This document shows positions 12,794-25,430 of a stretch of 64,000 nucleotides of DNA, in pieces. Within the stretch, counting starts at the first letter, position 1, and each line of letters opens with the position of its first letter. Both the position numbers and the translations under genes were made by a program. Source of the DNA: Omphiscola glabra (lineage: Eukaryota > Mollusca > Gastropoda > Lymnaeidae); NCBI GenBank assembly GCA_964017045.1, contig OZ024809.1, positions 30,835,354-30,899,353 of the forward strand, given 5' to 3'. A model generated the notes under the pieces. That model did no database searches. It was not told where the DNA came from and saw nothing but the letters and a program-made list of their open reading frames with translations.

Positions 12794-13522
12794 TTAACTC
12801 TTTCGCTGCAGAGCAACGCACACTGCGTTCATCCGACGTTCTTAAAAGCACAGACCAATGTGTTGGTCCAATATCATGTTTGTTTCTTTGCTATTTCTCC
12901 GTTAAACTTTTTAAAAGCTAATTTTAAATAACACTTTTACACTTTTACTTAGAAGAGTACTGCATTGTTCATAAGCGAAACCAAGGTTTATTTGTTGTCA
13001 TTTGAAGCATTATTTTAATGATTTTCTTCCCGATTTTTTTCTACTGTTGCTATGGCTACTTTAGGCCCGAGTAGGTGAGTAAGTTTTGTAGATGATAAAC
13101 AGCTCAAAAAGCTTTGGAATTGTTTTATACTATTTCTTTTGATAGTGAAGATGATTTATATAATTATATCCATCGCATGATTCCGATAGTAGTAGTTTTA
13201 AAGGATCTGAGTTATATATAGAAGAAGAAGAAGAAGATGAGGTATGTGTACATCATAGGGTTTGGGGAAAAAATGATTTAGCACATAATGTTTTCACATT
13301 TTATGGTTCTTTTCTGAAACTTATTTTATTTAAATTGAAGAAATAAGTTTACAAAAACATAGTCCTTTCAATATTCTTTCATTTGATACCAAGTTTAGTC
13401 TTATAAACCAAACAATAATATTTTTAATATTTTTTTAACAAACCCAACCTCTCACTCTTTTTTTTTTGCTCTCTGAAAAAAATTAAATTTTTTCACTAAA
13501 AGTTCTGCAGCGAAAGAGTTAA
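12794..13522. mobile_element. piggyBac-like relic with TTAA ends
   Basis: The 729-bp segment is bounded by TTAA on both sides, with perfect inverted ends CTCTTTCGCTGCAGA / TCTGCAGCGAAAGAG. TTAA target duplication is characteristic of piggyBac (and Kolobok) transposons. Inside, on the plus strand, about 13168-13260 reads HDSDSSSFKGSELYIEEEEE, an acidic N-terminus of the kind found in piggyBac-like transposases. The catalytic part is absent, so this is a deletion derivative. It ends about 100 bases before the first PDCD10 coding exon. Confidence 0.7.
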
Positions 13523-13638
13523 ATATGATCTTTCTGACAAAGAGTTTTGTTACTGAAAATATTGTTGAAAATATAGTTAAACAATCATTTAATCCTTTGC
13601 AATTCTGACTTTAATTTTGTCATTAGCTTTTGAATACC

Positions 13639-16600
13639 ATGGGGGATAGAAATTTATACTCCAAATTGATGTTGGATGTAGTGATTGGACCCACACTTGA
13701 TAAGGTGAGATTTGTACTATTTAAATGTCCCTAAGTTAATGTAATCTGAGTCAGAGACTTAATGAGTTTAAGTGTGATTGGATTGTTAATGATTTAATTT
13801 ATGAACACCTGAATACAACTTTATGATCAACTTAAACAATTTTGTTAAAACCAGGTTTTAAAATGTGATTGCTTTTAATCTTAACAGGTCTAGAGTCTAG
13901 CAGTATGTAACGGTATTGATTTTTATAGTCTGTTTCAGATATATCTTCAACTATAACATTCTCACTATTACTTTATACATTAATTTAATCAAATTCAACA
14001 TAGACCTGTTTTATTATTTCATCATCTAAACTTGCTAGTCTAGTAAGTTTAGCAGCTTGTTGCAAAAGAGCTCATCACTTTTTAACAAAAGAGGATAAAA
14101 ACATACAGATTTTCTCCTTTAAAAAAGAGTTTCAATTTGGAGTGCAGTAGTGCTTACTGAGAGCTCCCAGTGTGGGTGGACACAGAAAAAAAGTCATACA
14201 GAGTGCCAAAATTATGGATCAGTTTGCCTCAATCTTTGAAGGAAATAGAAAATGATAAAAAATCATTTAAGAAACATTTAAAGACTTTTTTCTTTAAATA
14301 GATTTAAGAATATCAGAGCGCAGTGACTTGAGCATGCTAAAGTAGCATGGATACAAGCGCTATATAAATATTCAATCAATCAGTAAATTTAATCATTTGT
14401 GACTCTCTTCCTTTCATGCCAAATCCTGGCGTTGTGGACAGGCACTGGTGGGAATTTGACGGTCGATTATGTCAGTATTAAAGTATTGTTTAACCATTTG
14501 ATGGCAGTAGAGGGTTAAAGTATTGTTTAACCAATTTATTGCAGTAGAGGGTTAAAGTATTGTTTAACTATTTGAATGGCAGTAGAGGGTTAAAGTATTA
14601 GTTAACCATTTGATGGCAGTAGAGGGTTAAAGTATTAGTTAACCATTTGATGGCAGTAGAGGGTTAAAGTATTAGTTAACCATTTGATGGCAGTAGAGGG
14701 TTAAAGTATTAGTTAACCATTTGTTTGCAGTAGAGGGTTAAAGTATTAGTTAACCATTTGATGGCAGTAGAGGGTTAAAGTATTAGTGAACCATTTGATG
14801 GCAGTAGAGGGTTAAAGTATTAGTTAACCATTTGATGGCAGTAGAGGGTTAAAGTATTAGTTAACCATTTGATGGCAGTAGAGGGTTAAAGTATTGTTTA
14901 ACTATTTGAATGGCAGTAGAGGGTTAAAGTATTAGTTAACCATTTGATGGCAGTAGAGGGTTAAAGTATTAGTTAACCATTTGATGGCAGTAGAGGGTTA
15001 AAGTATTAGTTAACCATTTGATGGCAGTAGAGGGTTAAAGTATTAGTTAACCATTTGATGGCAGTAGAGGGTTAAAGTATTAGTTAACCATTTGATGGCA
15101 GTAGAGGGTTAAAGTATTAGTTAACCATTTGATGGCAGTAGAGGGTTAAAGTATTGTTTAACCATTTGATGGCAGTAGAGGGTTAAAGTATTGTTTAACC
15201 AATTTATTGCAGTAGAGGGTTAAAGTATTAGTTAACCATTTGATGGCAGTAGAGGGTTAAAGTATTAGTTAACCATTTGATGGCAGTAGAGGGTTAAAGT
15301 ATTAGTTAACCATTTGATGGCAGTAGAGGGTTAAAGTATTAGTTAACCATTTGATGGCAGTAGAGGGTTAAAGTATTGTTTAACTATTTGAATGGTTTGT
15401 TTTATTCCAATCTTACAATTTAATAATTCATACAAGTAATGCAATGGAGTGTCCTCAATTTTCTGTGTTAATTTGTAATTAATGTGTAACTTTATTTTAA
15501 TTAAAAAAAAAAAGGATGTTTAGTGTAAATGTACAAGCTTTCAAAATCATTCATACATTATATTTTTCATTTTCAGCTTGAAAAAAAAGATATATCATCC
15601 GCACAAACATTGAGGAGAGCTATTTCTAAGGTTTTATGTTAGATTATTCTATAATTTATTATTTCTTGAGTATGCTTTAAAACATTTTGTATTACCAAAC
15701 ATAAAAAAACAGTGTCGTCTTAACATGTAAGATTTACAAAGCAATCAATGTTGGTTGCGGCACAAGCTTTGTCAAAGTACAGATTCTCAGTTCATGTTTA
15801 GCCGAACCACAAATAAAACCTTGTACGGAATAATTTTTTTAAACCAATGAAAACTTAACCGTTATAAACATTTTATTTCACAGGCAGAGACAACTATACC
15901 TGGTTTAACTTTTGATCTTGTGAAAGGCTTACTTAAGAAGGGGGAAGCAGCTGATAGATTGGACGTGTGTGAAACACTGTTGAGACTTGGGGGCACAAAC
16001 GATTCTGAAGGTGAGCAGGGGCATCCAAAGAAAAGATAACTGTTTACAGAAATTCTTTTGTGAAAGATGTTAAATGATAATCAGATTTTCATTAATAATT
16101 TTCTTAAAAAAAGAATGCTATTTAATCAGCTGGTTTTATCTAGTATGTTAATCTTTTCAGAACTTAGAATTCCACGCCCTGAACCTGCATTTAAAACATT
16201 GTACAAGTGTGCCTGTGATCTGAAATTGATTCTGAGCCGAATTCCAGATCAGATCTATGACAGGAAGCAGTTTCTTGAAACCATCAAGTAAGAAATTAAT
16301 CCAGGGAAATGTTCTTGTTAAAGCTTGTAATCCCCTGTAAAAAGTACAAATGTATTTCTTTCTTTTAATTCTTGAAAGACAAATGTGTTAAAAGTAAATA
16401 TTGTATGCAGTGGCAAAGGGGGCTTAAGGGCTATGTTTAACATTTGCATAAATGATGTGTGATGTGTTGCCTGTGTGTTAGAGGGCTCTCTTTAGAGAGT
16501 TTGCTTAGGGCAGCATTTAGTCAAGGTACACATCTGGTTGTCAGGAATAATTTATATTGATTTTTTTGTTGTTGTAAATAACAACAAAAGGGAGTGTAAG

Positions 16601-18826
16601 AAAATGAAGCATATTGTTTAGTCAACTTGGAACTTTTTTTCCCCTTTTATTTAAATTTAATAGAACTAATAGAATAGATATTTTTTTTAAATTATTGAAA
16701 AATTCCCAAAAAGTGAATGTTAATTAATTTAATATTTTAAATATGATAAATGGAACATCATTACTTATTTTATAAATATATTGTTTTTAATATCTCCCAT
16801 TACTAATTTTTCTTAAAAAAAATGTATGATCTTTCTCAGGGAAATAGCAAGTTCGATAAAAATACTTTTAGATGCTGTTAACCGCGTCATCAATGATATA
16901 CCACCTACAGATGGTGCAAGCAAACAGGTAGAGTTTACGCTAAGATTTCATTACCACGTCTTATTTAAAATAACAGAAAGGACACTGACTTGAAAATTAT
17001 TAATTCAAGTTTGCGTCCAGCCTTGTAAATAAACTGATGCTTCAATGGAGGCAGTGTAGCAGTCAAGTTAATGGAACCTGCAATCGTAAAATTTGGGTGG
17101 CTTCTTGCTTTAAAAATGCTTCTTGTCATTTCAAATGGGTTTTAAAAAAAACAACATGGCAGCATACATTCTGTTTAGACAGATTGGGTTGAACAAAAAT
17201 ACATACTTGTGTAGAGAATAACTCTTTTTTAATCTTAATCATTATGGAAAGTTGGTACGGTATTTAAAAATGTGTAACTGGTATCTGTGACAGTTTTACT
17301 CTTTGTTACTGCTCTGTGACAGTTTTACTCTTTGTTACTTCTCTGTGACAGTTTTACTCTTTGTTACCCCTCTGTGAAAGTTTTACTCTTTGTTACCTCT
17401 CTGTGAAAGTTTTACTCTTTGTTACTTCTCTGACGATTTTGGCGTACAATGTACGATTTTGAGATGTCTTTTACAATTGTATGCCCAGACCTGTCAGAAC
17501 TACGATTTTAAGTGACCGGGTTGAAAATATATTAATTGAGCTTTGTGAACCACGACCGCTAGATGTCATTGGATTAAAGTGGAAAAAAATTTGGAACACT
17601 GTATTATTTCGCAACACCTTTGTGAGCAAGTAGCAGCAACCCATATAGAAAAAAAAGCGGGGGGGGGGGGGGGGGGGTGTGTGTGTGTGTTGTGGGGGGT
17701 CCTTCAAAAATACGTGTGCAACAAGTGAAAGGGGTGTGTGAAAATATGGCTTTTTTCATACATACTATATAGATGGCTCCTCGCTGTTGTTTGCTTTGGG
17801 GCTGTATGATGTAATTTTGTTACAATTATTTCTTACGACTGAACTGCAGAGTCCAAAAACAGATAAAATTAGAGAATGTATTCTCAACTGTTTAACGCAA
17901 CATCATTAGATTTCGACATATTTTATAGGCTCTGAGAGGGCCTTTGAAATTTATTTTTTTAGAACGCACCAAACATCTTTACAATATTTAATACTCCCTC
18001 TTTCATTCACTCACTTTAAAGCTTGGAGTAGTTTTTACACTGTAATATCTACTTTTTGAAGTTACCTTTTTTGACGCCAGCTCATCTCGTTCTCACTAGA
18101 CACGTGATGCATATTGTATTATATTGCATGCATAATATATACTGTATGTTTATTTATTTTCAATTAAGATACTGTATTTTACGATTTTGAGATGATTTTA
18201 GGAGTTTGAGGGTAACAGGTATGTAATAAATATTTCTGCCAGAATTCTGATGTTTGATGTGGTTCCAATATTTTTTATTCTTTTAAATTCCATTTTTTTC
18301 CTTCTCTTCTTTAGATCTTAGAGGAGAGAAAGAAAGAGTTTGTTCGATTTTCCAAGAAATTCAGCAACACATTGAAGGAGTACTTTAGAGACACAAATCA
18401 GTAAGCCACATGTTGTCAAAGAATTAAAATCCAACTTTAAATGGATAACCCTGGCTTAATAGTTGTATTGTAAAATTTGTCAGTCTTAGAAGCTGTATGA
18501 ATTAGAGTTTTATTTATTCATTTTTTGTACAACTCAAGCATTAAAGAAAGTCAGATTTGAATCCCTCCTTAAAATGTATTATTTGAAACTTTCTGTTTGC
18601 TTAAATTACACATAAGTAAGATGAAGAAAACAAACAAAAAATTATTGCAAAAATGCAAGTGGAAGGTTTTATTTATTTATTGGCAAATACACTTAATATA
18701 TCATAACATGACCCAGGCTTCATATTAAAACCTTATTCCAGGAACCACAATGTCTTTTTGAGTGCCAACAATTTAATACACCAGACCAACCTAATATTGA
18801 AGACAGTCAAACAGGAGTGCTGTTGA
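13639..18826 (+). CDS. PDCD10: Programmed cell death protein 10 (CCM3), complete, 7 exons
   Basis: Exons 13639-13704, 15577-15630, 15884-16010, 16161-16287, 16840-16927, 18315-18400 and 18742-18826 join with correct phases into 633 bases: 210 codons and a stop, against 212 residues in the human protein. Recognisable stretches are LEKKDISSAQTLRRAISKAE, RPEPAFKTLYKCACDLKLIL, SRIPDQIYDRKQFLETIK, EIASSIKILLDAVN, KKEFVRFSKKFSNTLKEYF and VFLSANNLIHQTNLILKT. The N-terminal part is the dimerisation domain that in known CCM3 binds GCKIII kinases; the C-terminal four-helix FAT-homology domain binds CCM2, paxillin and striatin (STRIPAK). The role is scaffold for cell polarity, Golgi and junction signalling in the cytoplasm. 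The start gives MGDRNLYSKL in place of the longer human N-terminus; an acceptor at 13625-13626 suggests an upstream non-coding exon. The tail ends VKQECC, with two terminal cysteines. Intron 1 holds the 37-bp satellite and a LINE tail. Confidence 0.97.
14140..14390 (+). pseudogene. LINE 3'-end fragment in PDCD10 intron 1
   Basis: Plus-strand sequence encodes YRVPKLWISLPQSLKEIENDKKSFKKHLKTFFFK-type residues in short pieces, then ends GCGCTATATAAATATTC and an ATCA-rich tail. The same tail in reverse begins the LINE copy at 31500, so both belong to one family. Confidence 0.75.
14475..15395. repeat. 37-bp minisatellite, about 25 copies
   Basis: Each unit carries GGCAGTAGAGGGTTAAAGTA and a GTTAACCATTTGATG segment (HpaI-type GTTAAC). 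A few variant units (GTTTAACTATTTGAATGG, GTTTAACCAATTTATTGC) recur at both ends, suggesting block duplication. Lies in PDCD10 intron 1. Confidence 0.95.
17281..17431. repeat. 29-bp tandem repeat, 5 copies, in PDCD10 intron 5
   Basis: Unit contains GACAGTTTTACTCTTTGTTA. The last copies show GAAAGTTTTACT instead. Confidence 0.9.
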
Positions 18827-18902
18827 TTTCTAGGCCACAAAGAAATTTGACCCATAACTTCCAGACCAGACAAGCAGATTGGTGACGTGAACAATCTGGT
18901 TA

Positions 18903-19192
18903 CCGGAAATTTGATCGAAAGAAATTTCGTCGACGGAAAATTGATCAACGGAAATTTGATCGAACGGAAATTTGGTCGAATCTTTTTTTAAGTTTATACG
19001 TTAAAATTGTGCGCCAAATTTATTTTTCAACGCACTATACTATATAGTAAAACAAAATAATGCGTTGAAAAAGAAATTTGGCGCACAATTTTAACGTATA
19101 AACTTAAAAAAATATTCGACCAAATTTCCGTTCGATCAAATTTCCGTCGATCAATTTTCCGTCGACGAAATTTCTTTCTATCAAATTTCCGG
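18903..19192. mobile_element. Foldback (long inverted repeat) element in PDCD10 3' region
   Basis: The left half starts CCGGAAATTTGATCGAAAG and continues with GGAAATTTGATCGA-type motifs and AAGTTTATACGTTAAAAT; the right half is their reverse complement, ending CTATCAAATTTCCGG. The arms are about 120-130 bases each and the centre is CACTATACTATATAGTA. It starts 76 bases after the PDCD10 stop codon. A single-arm fragment lies at 7030. No transposase is present, so this is a foldback or MITE-type element. Confidence 0.85.
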
Positions 19193-22100
19193 ATACAGAA
19201 CAATCTAGTTAGAAAGCCTTATTAATATGTCATTTATATTTTTATTTATAATTTAGCCCCGTTAACCTTAGCTTTGCCCTTTAATGAAGCAGAGTAATAT
19301 TATTAATATTATAATTGCCTAAAAATATTATTTTGTAAAAAACGTATCCAATAGAATCTCTTCTCACCTTATGAATCAGACTTTTAAATGAAACTGATAT
19401 TTAATTTAAAACAATTAATAATACTTTGGGTGGCTTTTAAATACAAAATAAAAAAGATTAACTATTTATTGCAGTCTTAATGCAAAGATCAGGGATGTTG
19501 TATATGAGATGGTTTATATCTAACAAGTAGTTTTAGTATGGTAAAATAGGGGCAGATAATTAAATTTATACTCTGACATATTTGATGTTAGAACATGTGA
19601 CTTTATATCATGCTCATCATTGTTAGTCCCATACCCTAAGCTTTTAAGTTCTCTATTAATTCTTATTAACTACAATGAGAATATGTGTATTTATATATAT
19701 ATATATTTACTTTAGTCTACATCTGTAGAGCAAATGCTGCAACTGCAGGCTAATTGTGCAACAGATACACAGAGAACTTAAGTGTTATAAAATTTGACTC
19801 TGACCTACTGTGTGAAGTAACAACTGCATGCACTGGTTCTATGAGGCACAACTGACTCTGACCTACTGTGTGAAGTAAAAACTGCATGCACTGGTTCTAT
19901 GAGGCACAACCTTGTTGTCATTTAATGTGAATACCAATGTGATTTTGTGAAAAATTCTTTTTATACTCTGTTGATAAAACATTCCCTAATAATAAAACAA
20001 CATAAGATCTGAATGGGGCCTTCTTTGCTGGATACCATGAATGACAAAAATATTTCCAAAAATGAACAGAAGCGGTTTAGTTCTGCTTAGCCATTATCAT
20101 TGTCAAATTTTATTTTGATTTAACATCAAGTTTTTTATCCCCACTCTACTAGCCATTTTAAGACGGCAGTAGATCTGTCCTTAAACTTTCATTAATATAG
20201 GTGTAGGAGAAAGGGATTTGTCTAAACCAGTACTTCTCAAGCAGTGGTCAACAGATTGGCACCGAAAAAAAGTGACATGTTTTTTAAGATATGAATTTTG
20301 CCGGTCTGTCACACTGAAATGTTTGAGAGGCACTGATGTAGATCATATTCAAATGTCCTCTGTGAACATGTGTCCCATGTTCAGATTTAAAATGATATAT
20401 TCCTATGCAAATGACTTGCTAGTACCTTATACTTATATTTCAACATCATGGTTGTGATTGTAATTAGTTCAACAATGTACACAATTTAAAACAAATTTAA
20501 GCATTCCTTAAAATTCATTAGAATAACTCTTACCATTTGGTTAGTCGTCTCAGTTTAAAAGAACATTATTGGTAACAATTGCACTGTTTATAAGAACTAA
20601 TTTTCTTGAAATTGGAGCATAAACTGTGCTGTTGAAAATTATTCAATCTACACTTCAACATAAGTAACAATTTTAAGTTGGGTAATTTCTTACCCTTTTT
20701 TAAAAATAATATATTTCAAGACAATATGGAATTTAGTTATCCTCTTTTTAATGGTGGGCTACATGTAGTATTTTGCTGAATCATATTGTATTTGTATATC
20801 TAGCTCATATTGACGTTCTGCGATACCATATTAGCATCTTGTCTGTATATCTAGCTCATATTGACGTTCTGCGATACCATATTAGCATCTTGTCTGGTTT
20901 AAGGAATACCTAGAAATATTTGCAGGAAATAAATATTTGTAATGTGTGTATTTATTTTAACTAATTTGGGGTTAATATTTTTACTTAAATTAAGAAGCAG
21001 AAGCTGTTGAAAAGAATGCCAAGGACTCTAGATAATAGGCTTTCCCAAATCTCATAAAGGGTTTTCCGTTGGTGTGGTTAGACAAGGCCTGTGATTCTCA
21101 GCCTTCTGGTGCAAATATTATTTTTTTCTTTCAGCACCACAAAAATGTATTATATTTTGTATTTATAGATTTTGTTCTGTGGCAACAATTGTGATAATTA
21201 GAAACCGATTACTATGATTTGTGTCTCGAAATTAAATTAATATTCTTTTTATTTACATATGTGTATATTGTTATATCTGTTATGTTAATTTTTCAAAATG
21301 GTAATATTTTACATCAAAGACAAATGATAGCTTATTGCAAGCAGATCATTTACTAAAGCTGGATATTTTAATTTGAGATAGCAAATTTACAGTTGTCGGC
21401 ACCCTGTGGCTCAGGAATGAATAAAAGTTGCTTTTTACAGCCATACGCCTTTGCCAGCGGCTCCATAAATTTGGTCTTAGCAGATCTATAAATGCCTCCT
21501 CACTGAAAAAAAGGTTCTAGTTGTAGATCCTTACTCTAATGAGTGCAAAATATTGCAAGTAAAGAATGTTACAGATCCTTACTCTAATGATTGCAAAATA
21601 ATGCAAGTAAAAAATTTTATAGATGTAACGGGGTTCATCATCAATTTTGTTAGTGAATTTAAAATGACCTTGTCTCTAAGATAACAAATTATATAAAAAG
21701 CATTCAGTTCAAATATTATGGATCATGGATCGTAGCTGTTAGAAAATGATTACATGACATTTGTTCTGACCTTGTCATTTAGAGACCTCTGTGACCAGAA
21801 GCATTTATGATGATTAGATGGCAAATACATCTTCAACTGTGGGACAGTTTTTTTTTTTTTTTTAAATCTCATTTTTATTTTTTCTTCAAAATTAACAGTT
21901 TTAAGGTAACTTTTTTCATTTCACAATGGACTGTAATATAAATTGTTATGAGTTGGTATCTTTATTTAATTTTGTGTTCAAAGCAAATAAAATAATATTT
22001 ACCATTTGAATTTCATATAGAGTAAAATGTATTTAAATTTTCAAAACATGACTTCAATTGTACATAATCATCATCACAAAAAATTATGTATAAAAGTGAA

Positions 22101-22918
22101 TGATTTATTTTATCAAATAAAAAAAGATATTGTATTCAAAATAAGCATTGATGTTTCAATTTTAGTTGTGTTCCTTGTCTGTTTAGTACATTGCAATGTT
22201 AATTTTACATGTGAATTTAAAAAAAGAAGCTATGTAATTTTAGAATTTAATAATAATAATAACACTGGACCTGCCTGCAATGAAAAGAGATTTTGTTGAA
22301 TTCTAGAAAGAAACTTTTAAACAGCCGAGGATATTGTGCATTGCAAAGAAATATTCAGCAAACCTATCAATCCGAATTATCTATTGTACACTCTTTGTTC
22401 CATTTAAAACCAATAAACAACATAATTTTGTTCATTCATTAAACAAAAAACATTAGTGTGACGTAGTCAACAATTTATGCATCATGAAATTTTTTTTAAA
22501 AGTCAGACCATAATAAAATGTTTAAATAATCACAAACATAATTGATGGCACATAACTGCTGTAAATTTAAATGAATTCAACTTCTTAAAAAAAAAAAAAA
22601 GGGGGGGTGGGGGGAAATTCTCTGAAACATAAATAATTGTAATAACTTTCAAAATTATTTCCAAAAAAAAAAAATCATTACCTCTCCCTTATTTTTCAAC
22701 TTTCTGAAAGTTGAGCTTCCACCCCATAATCTTGTTCCAATCGACAACAAATATGATCTGGGCAAAATTTTAGCTTAATAGCACAACTGTGAGGTAACCC
22801 ACAAGGACCATGAAGTTTTGAATGTTTGCTGTGTGAATTATGTAATGATGCAATTTTTTGTTATTATATAAACCTATTTTATAACCTGTTGTATATTATA
22901 ATGTTAATATATAAGTAT
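19193..22918. other. PDCD10 downstream DNA, no further gene seen
   Basis: AT-rich. Contains two-copy direct repeats: period 58 at 19798-19914 (CTGACCTACTGTGTGAAGTA), period 51 at 20793-20895 (TGACGTTCTGCGATACCATA), and about period 48 at 21524-21622. Open frames here are short and show no domain. Confidence 0.55.
20928..20933 (+). terminator. Candidate distal poly(A) signal for PDCD10
   Basis: AATAAA followed within 15 bases by a GT-rich stretch (TAATGTGTGTATTT), the usual arrangement of a cleavage site. It lies 2.1 kb after the PDCD10 stop. A nearer AATAAA occurs at about 19448. If the distal one is used, the foldback element at 18903 would be inside the 3' UTR. Confidence 0.3.
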
Positions 22919-23667
22919 TTAACCCATTTGCTACTATTGCGAGCAAATACGACATACATCCTTCCCCCACCTGCCACTCTATGATGGATGGAAAGGTTTA
23001 CAGAAAAATTTGACTAGAACTGTAGGCTAGGAAAAAGAAAATAAGAGATCCTTTTGTCCAAAATATGGTTGATCTAACTGACATGTATCATTCAGATGCT
23101 TTGGGAAAGATGAAAAATGAAGAGGATAAGAATTTTTTAATACTTCAGCGCCAAATAGGACGACCACGCTCCATGGTTGGTGAAGATAGAAAACTAAAAC
23201 ACAAGGAAGAAATAGCGCTGAAGAGCACTGCAAATACTGCAATGGAAACTACCAGGAAAAACAATGACCTATGAAGACATGGAACAGAATTTGGCTATCA
23301 GCTTGCTACATTAGAAACTCATGATTCAACATCAAGCAGGCAAAGCAGTGATAGTGGTGATGACAGTGAAATTTCTCCGTTCAGCAAGTATCAGTGAGAT
23401 GACACTACTGTGGCAGCAGAAAAACTTCCAGCAACCCGAGGTACATTGCAGTTTTTTGACTCCCCATCTCTCTGAAATTTTTTAATAGTGCAAAATCATT
23501 GATAGAAATGGGGTTTACTTATGAATGCCTCCTGGCAGAATCTTTCGGGAGTGATACTGAAAACCTGGCAATGGCACTTCTTTACAACACCTTCCAACAA
23601 AATTTAGATAAGTGAGACAGAAATTCAGCACAAATTCCACTTAAACCACTGCCAAGAATTAGTGTCG

Positions 23668-23767
23668 CTCTGGGATGGCATTCTGCTCCCAGCACTGTAA
23701 GTCTGGGATGGCATTCTGCTCCCAGCACTGTAAGTCTGGGATGGCATTCTGCTCCCAGCACTGTAAG
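23668..23767. repeat. 33-bp triplication inside the transposase relic
   Basis: Three identical 33-bp copies of CTGGGATGGCATTCTGCTCC plus CAGCACTGTAAGT. In the transposase frame they repeat eleven residues (LGWHSAPSTVS) and keep it open. Confidence 0.95.
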
Positions 23768-24329
23768 GTTGATAGACTTGTAGCAATAGTAATTTTTCAA
23801 GACAGGGAGCAATTATTGGGAGTCCCTGAAATCCCAACATCTTCAAGAGAAGAGCAGGCCGTGGCTAGTCACCAAGCAGTAGATAGGTAAGGTATAACCA
23901 ACAAAATTCAGGCACTTTGTTGTGATTCGACAGTAAGCGACACAGGTCAATTAAATGGTGCATTTACAAATCTAGAAAAAATTTGTTTGGTCCTGACCTG
24001 TTGTTACCTCCCTTGCAAGCATCACATTTTTGAGTTAGCTTTGAGGAGCCGTTTGGTCACAATGATGTGTGCAACTTCTGGGCCAGACATGGAGCTTTTC
24101 AAAAGATTTAGAGAAACCTGGACTAATCTTGCTAAGAACGCTTACATAACTGGTAGAAAGGAAGTGCCTGATGATGTCTGTCCTACCATCTTAGATTTAC
24201 TGAACACAACCTTTCTACACAGAAACACCCGGGAGATGTTTACAGAGAATTGCTGGAGTGAATGATGATCTTTCTTGGCAGCATTTTCAAAAACGGAATA
24301 TCACTTTGTATACCAGGAGCTGTAGGTCA

Positions 24330-25430
24330 TGCTAAGTGCATGGCAAAGGCTGCTAAGTGCATGACAAAGGCTGCTAAGTGCATGGCAAAGGCTGCTAAGT
24401 GCATGACAAAGGCTGCTAAGTGCATGGCAAAGGCTGCTAAGTGCATGACAAAGGCTGCTAGGTGCATGACAAAGGCAACTAAGTGCATGACAAAGGCTGC
24501 TAACTGCATGACAAAGGCTGCTAAGTGCATGGCAAAGGCTGCTAAGTGCATGACAAAGGCTGCTAAGTGCATGGCAAAGGCTGCTAAGTGCATGACAAAG
24601 GCTGCTAAATGCATGGCAAAGGCTGCTAAGTGCATGGCAAAGGCTGCTAAGTGCATGGCAAAGGCTGCTAAGTGCATGACAAAGGCTGCTAAGTGCATGA
24701 CAAAGGCTGCTAAGTGCATGACAAAGGCTGCTAAGTGCATGACAAAGGCTGCTAAGTGCATGACAAAGGCTGTTAAGTGCATGGCAAAGGCTGCTAAGTG
24801 CATAACAAAGGCTGCTAAGTGCATGGCAAAGGCTGCTAAGTGCATGACAAAGGCTGCTAAGTGCATGACAAAGGCTGCTAAGTGCATGACAAAGGCTGCT
24901 AAGTGCATGACAAAGGCTGCTAAGTGCATGACAAAGGCTGCTAAGTGCATGACAAAGGCTGCTAGGTGCATGACAAAGGCTGCTAAGTGCATGACAAAGG
25001 CTGCTAGGTACATGACAAAGGCTGCTAAGTGCATGACAAAGGCTGCTAAGTGCATGACAAAGGCAACTAAGTGCATGACAAAGGCAACTAAGTGCATGAC
25101 AAAGGCTGCTAAGTGCATGACAAAGGCTGCTAAGTGCATGACAAAGGCAACTAAGTACATGGCAAAGGCTGCTAAGTGCATGACAAAGGCTGCTAAGTGC
25201 ATGACAAAGGCTGCTAAGTGCATGACAAAGGCTGCTAAGTGCATGACAAAGGCTGCTAGGTACATGACAAAGGCTGCTAAGTGCATGACAAAGGCAACTA
25301 AGTGCATGACAAAGGCAACTAAGTGCATGACAAAGGCTGCTAGGTACATGGCAAAGGCTGCTAAGTGCATGACAAAGGCTGCTAAGCGCATGACAAAGGC
25401 TGCTAAGTGCATGACAAAGGCAACATATGC
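24330..25430. repeat. 21-bp minisatellite, about 52 copies, in frame with the transposase relic
   Basis: The unit encodes KCMTKAA on the plus strand; the first copies read KCMAKAA. Variants (M-A for M-T, R for K, AACT for GCTGCT giving TKATK) are scattered. Being 21 bases, it is open in several frames, which creates the apparent 430-, 387- and 369-residue proteins. The flanks HAKCMAKA and TYAFKIYL belong to the transposase-like gene. Confidence 0.97.

Noticed and set aside
22027..22299. 90-residue frame in the region after PDCD10
   Set aside because: Composition follows local AT bias and it ends in an AAT repeat; no support for a gene.
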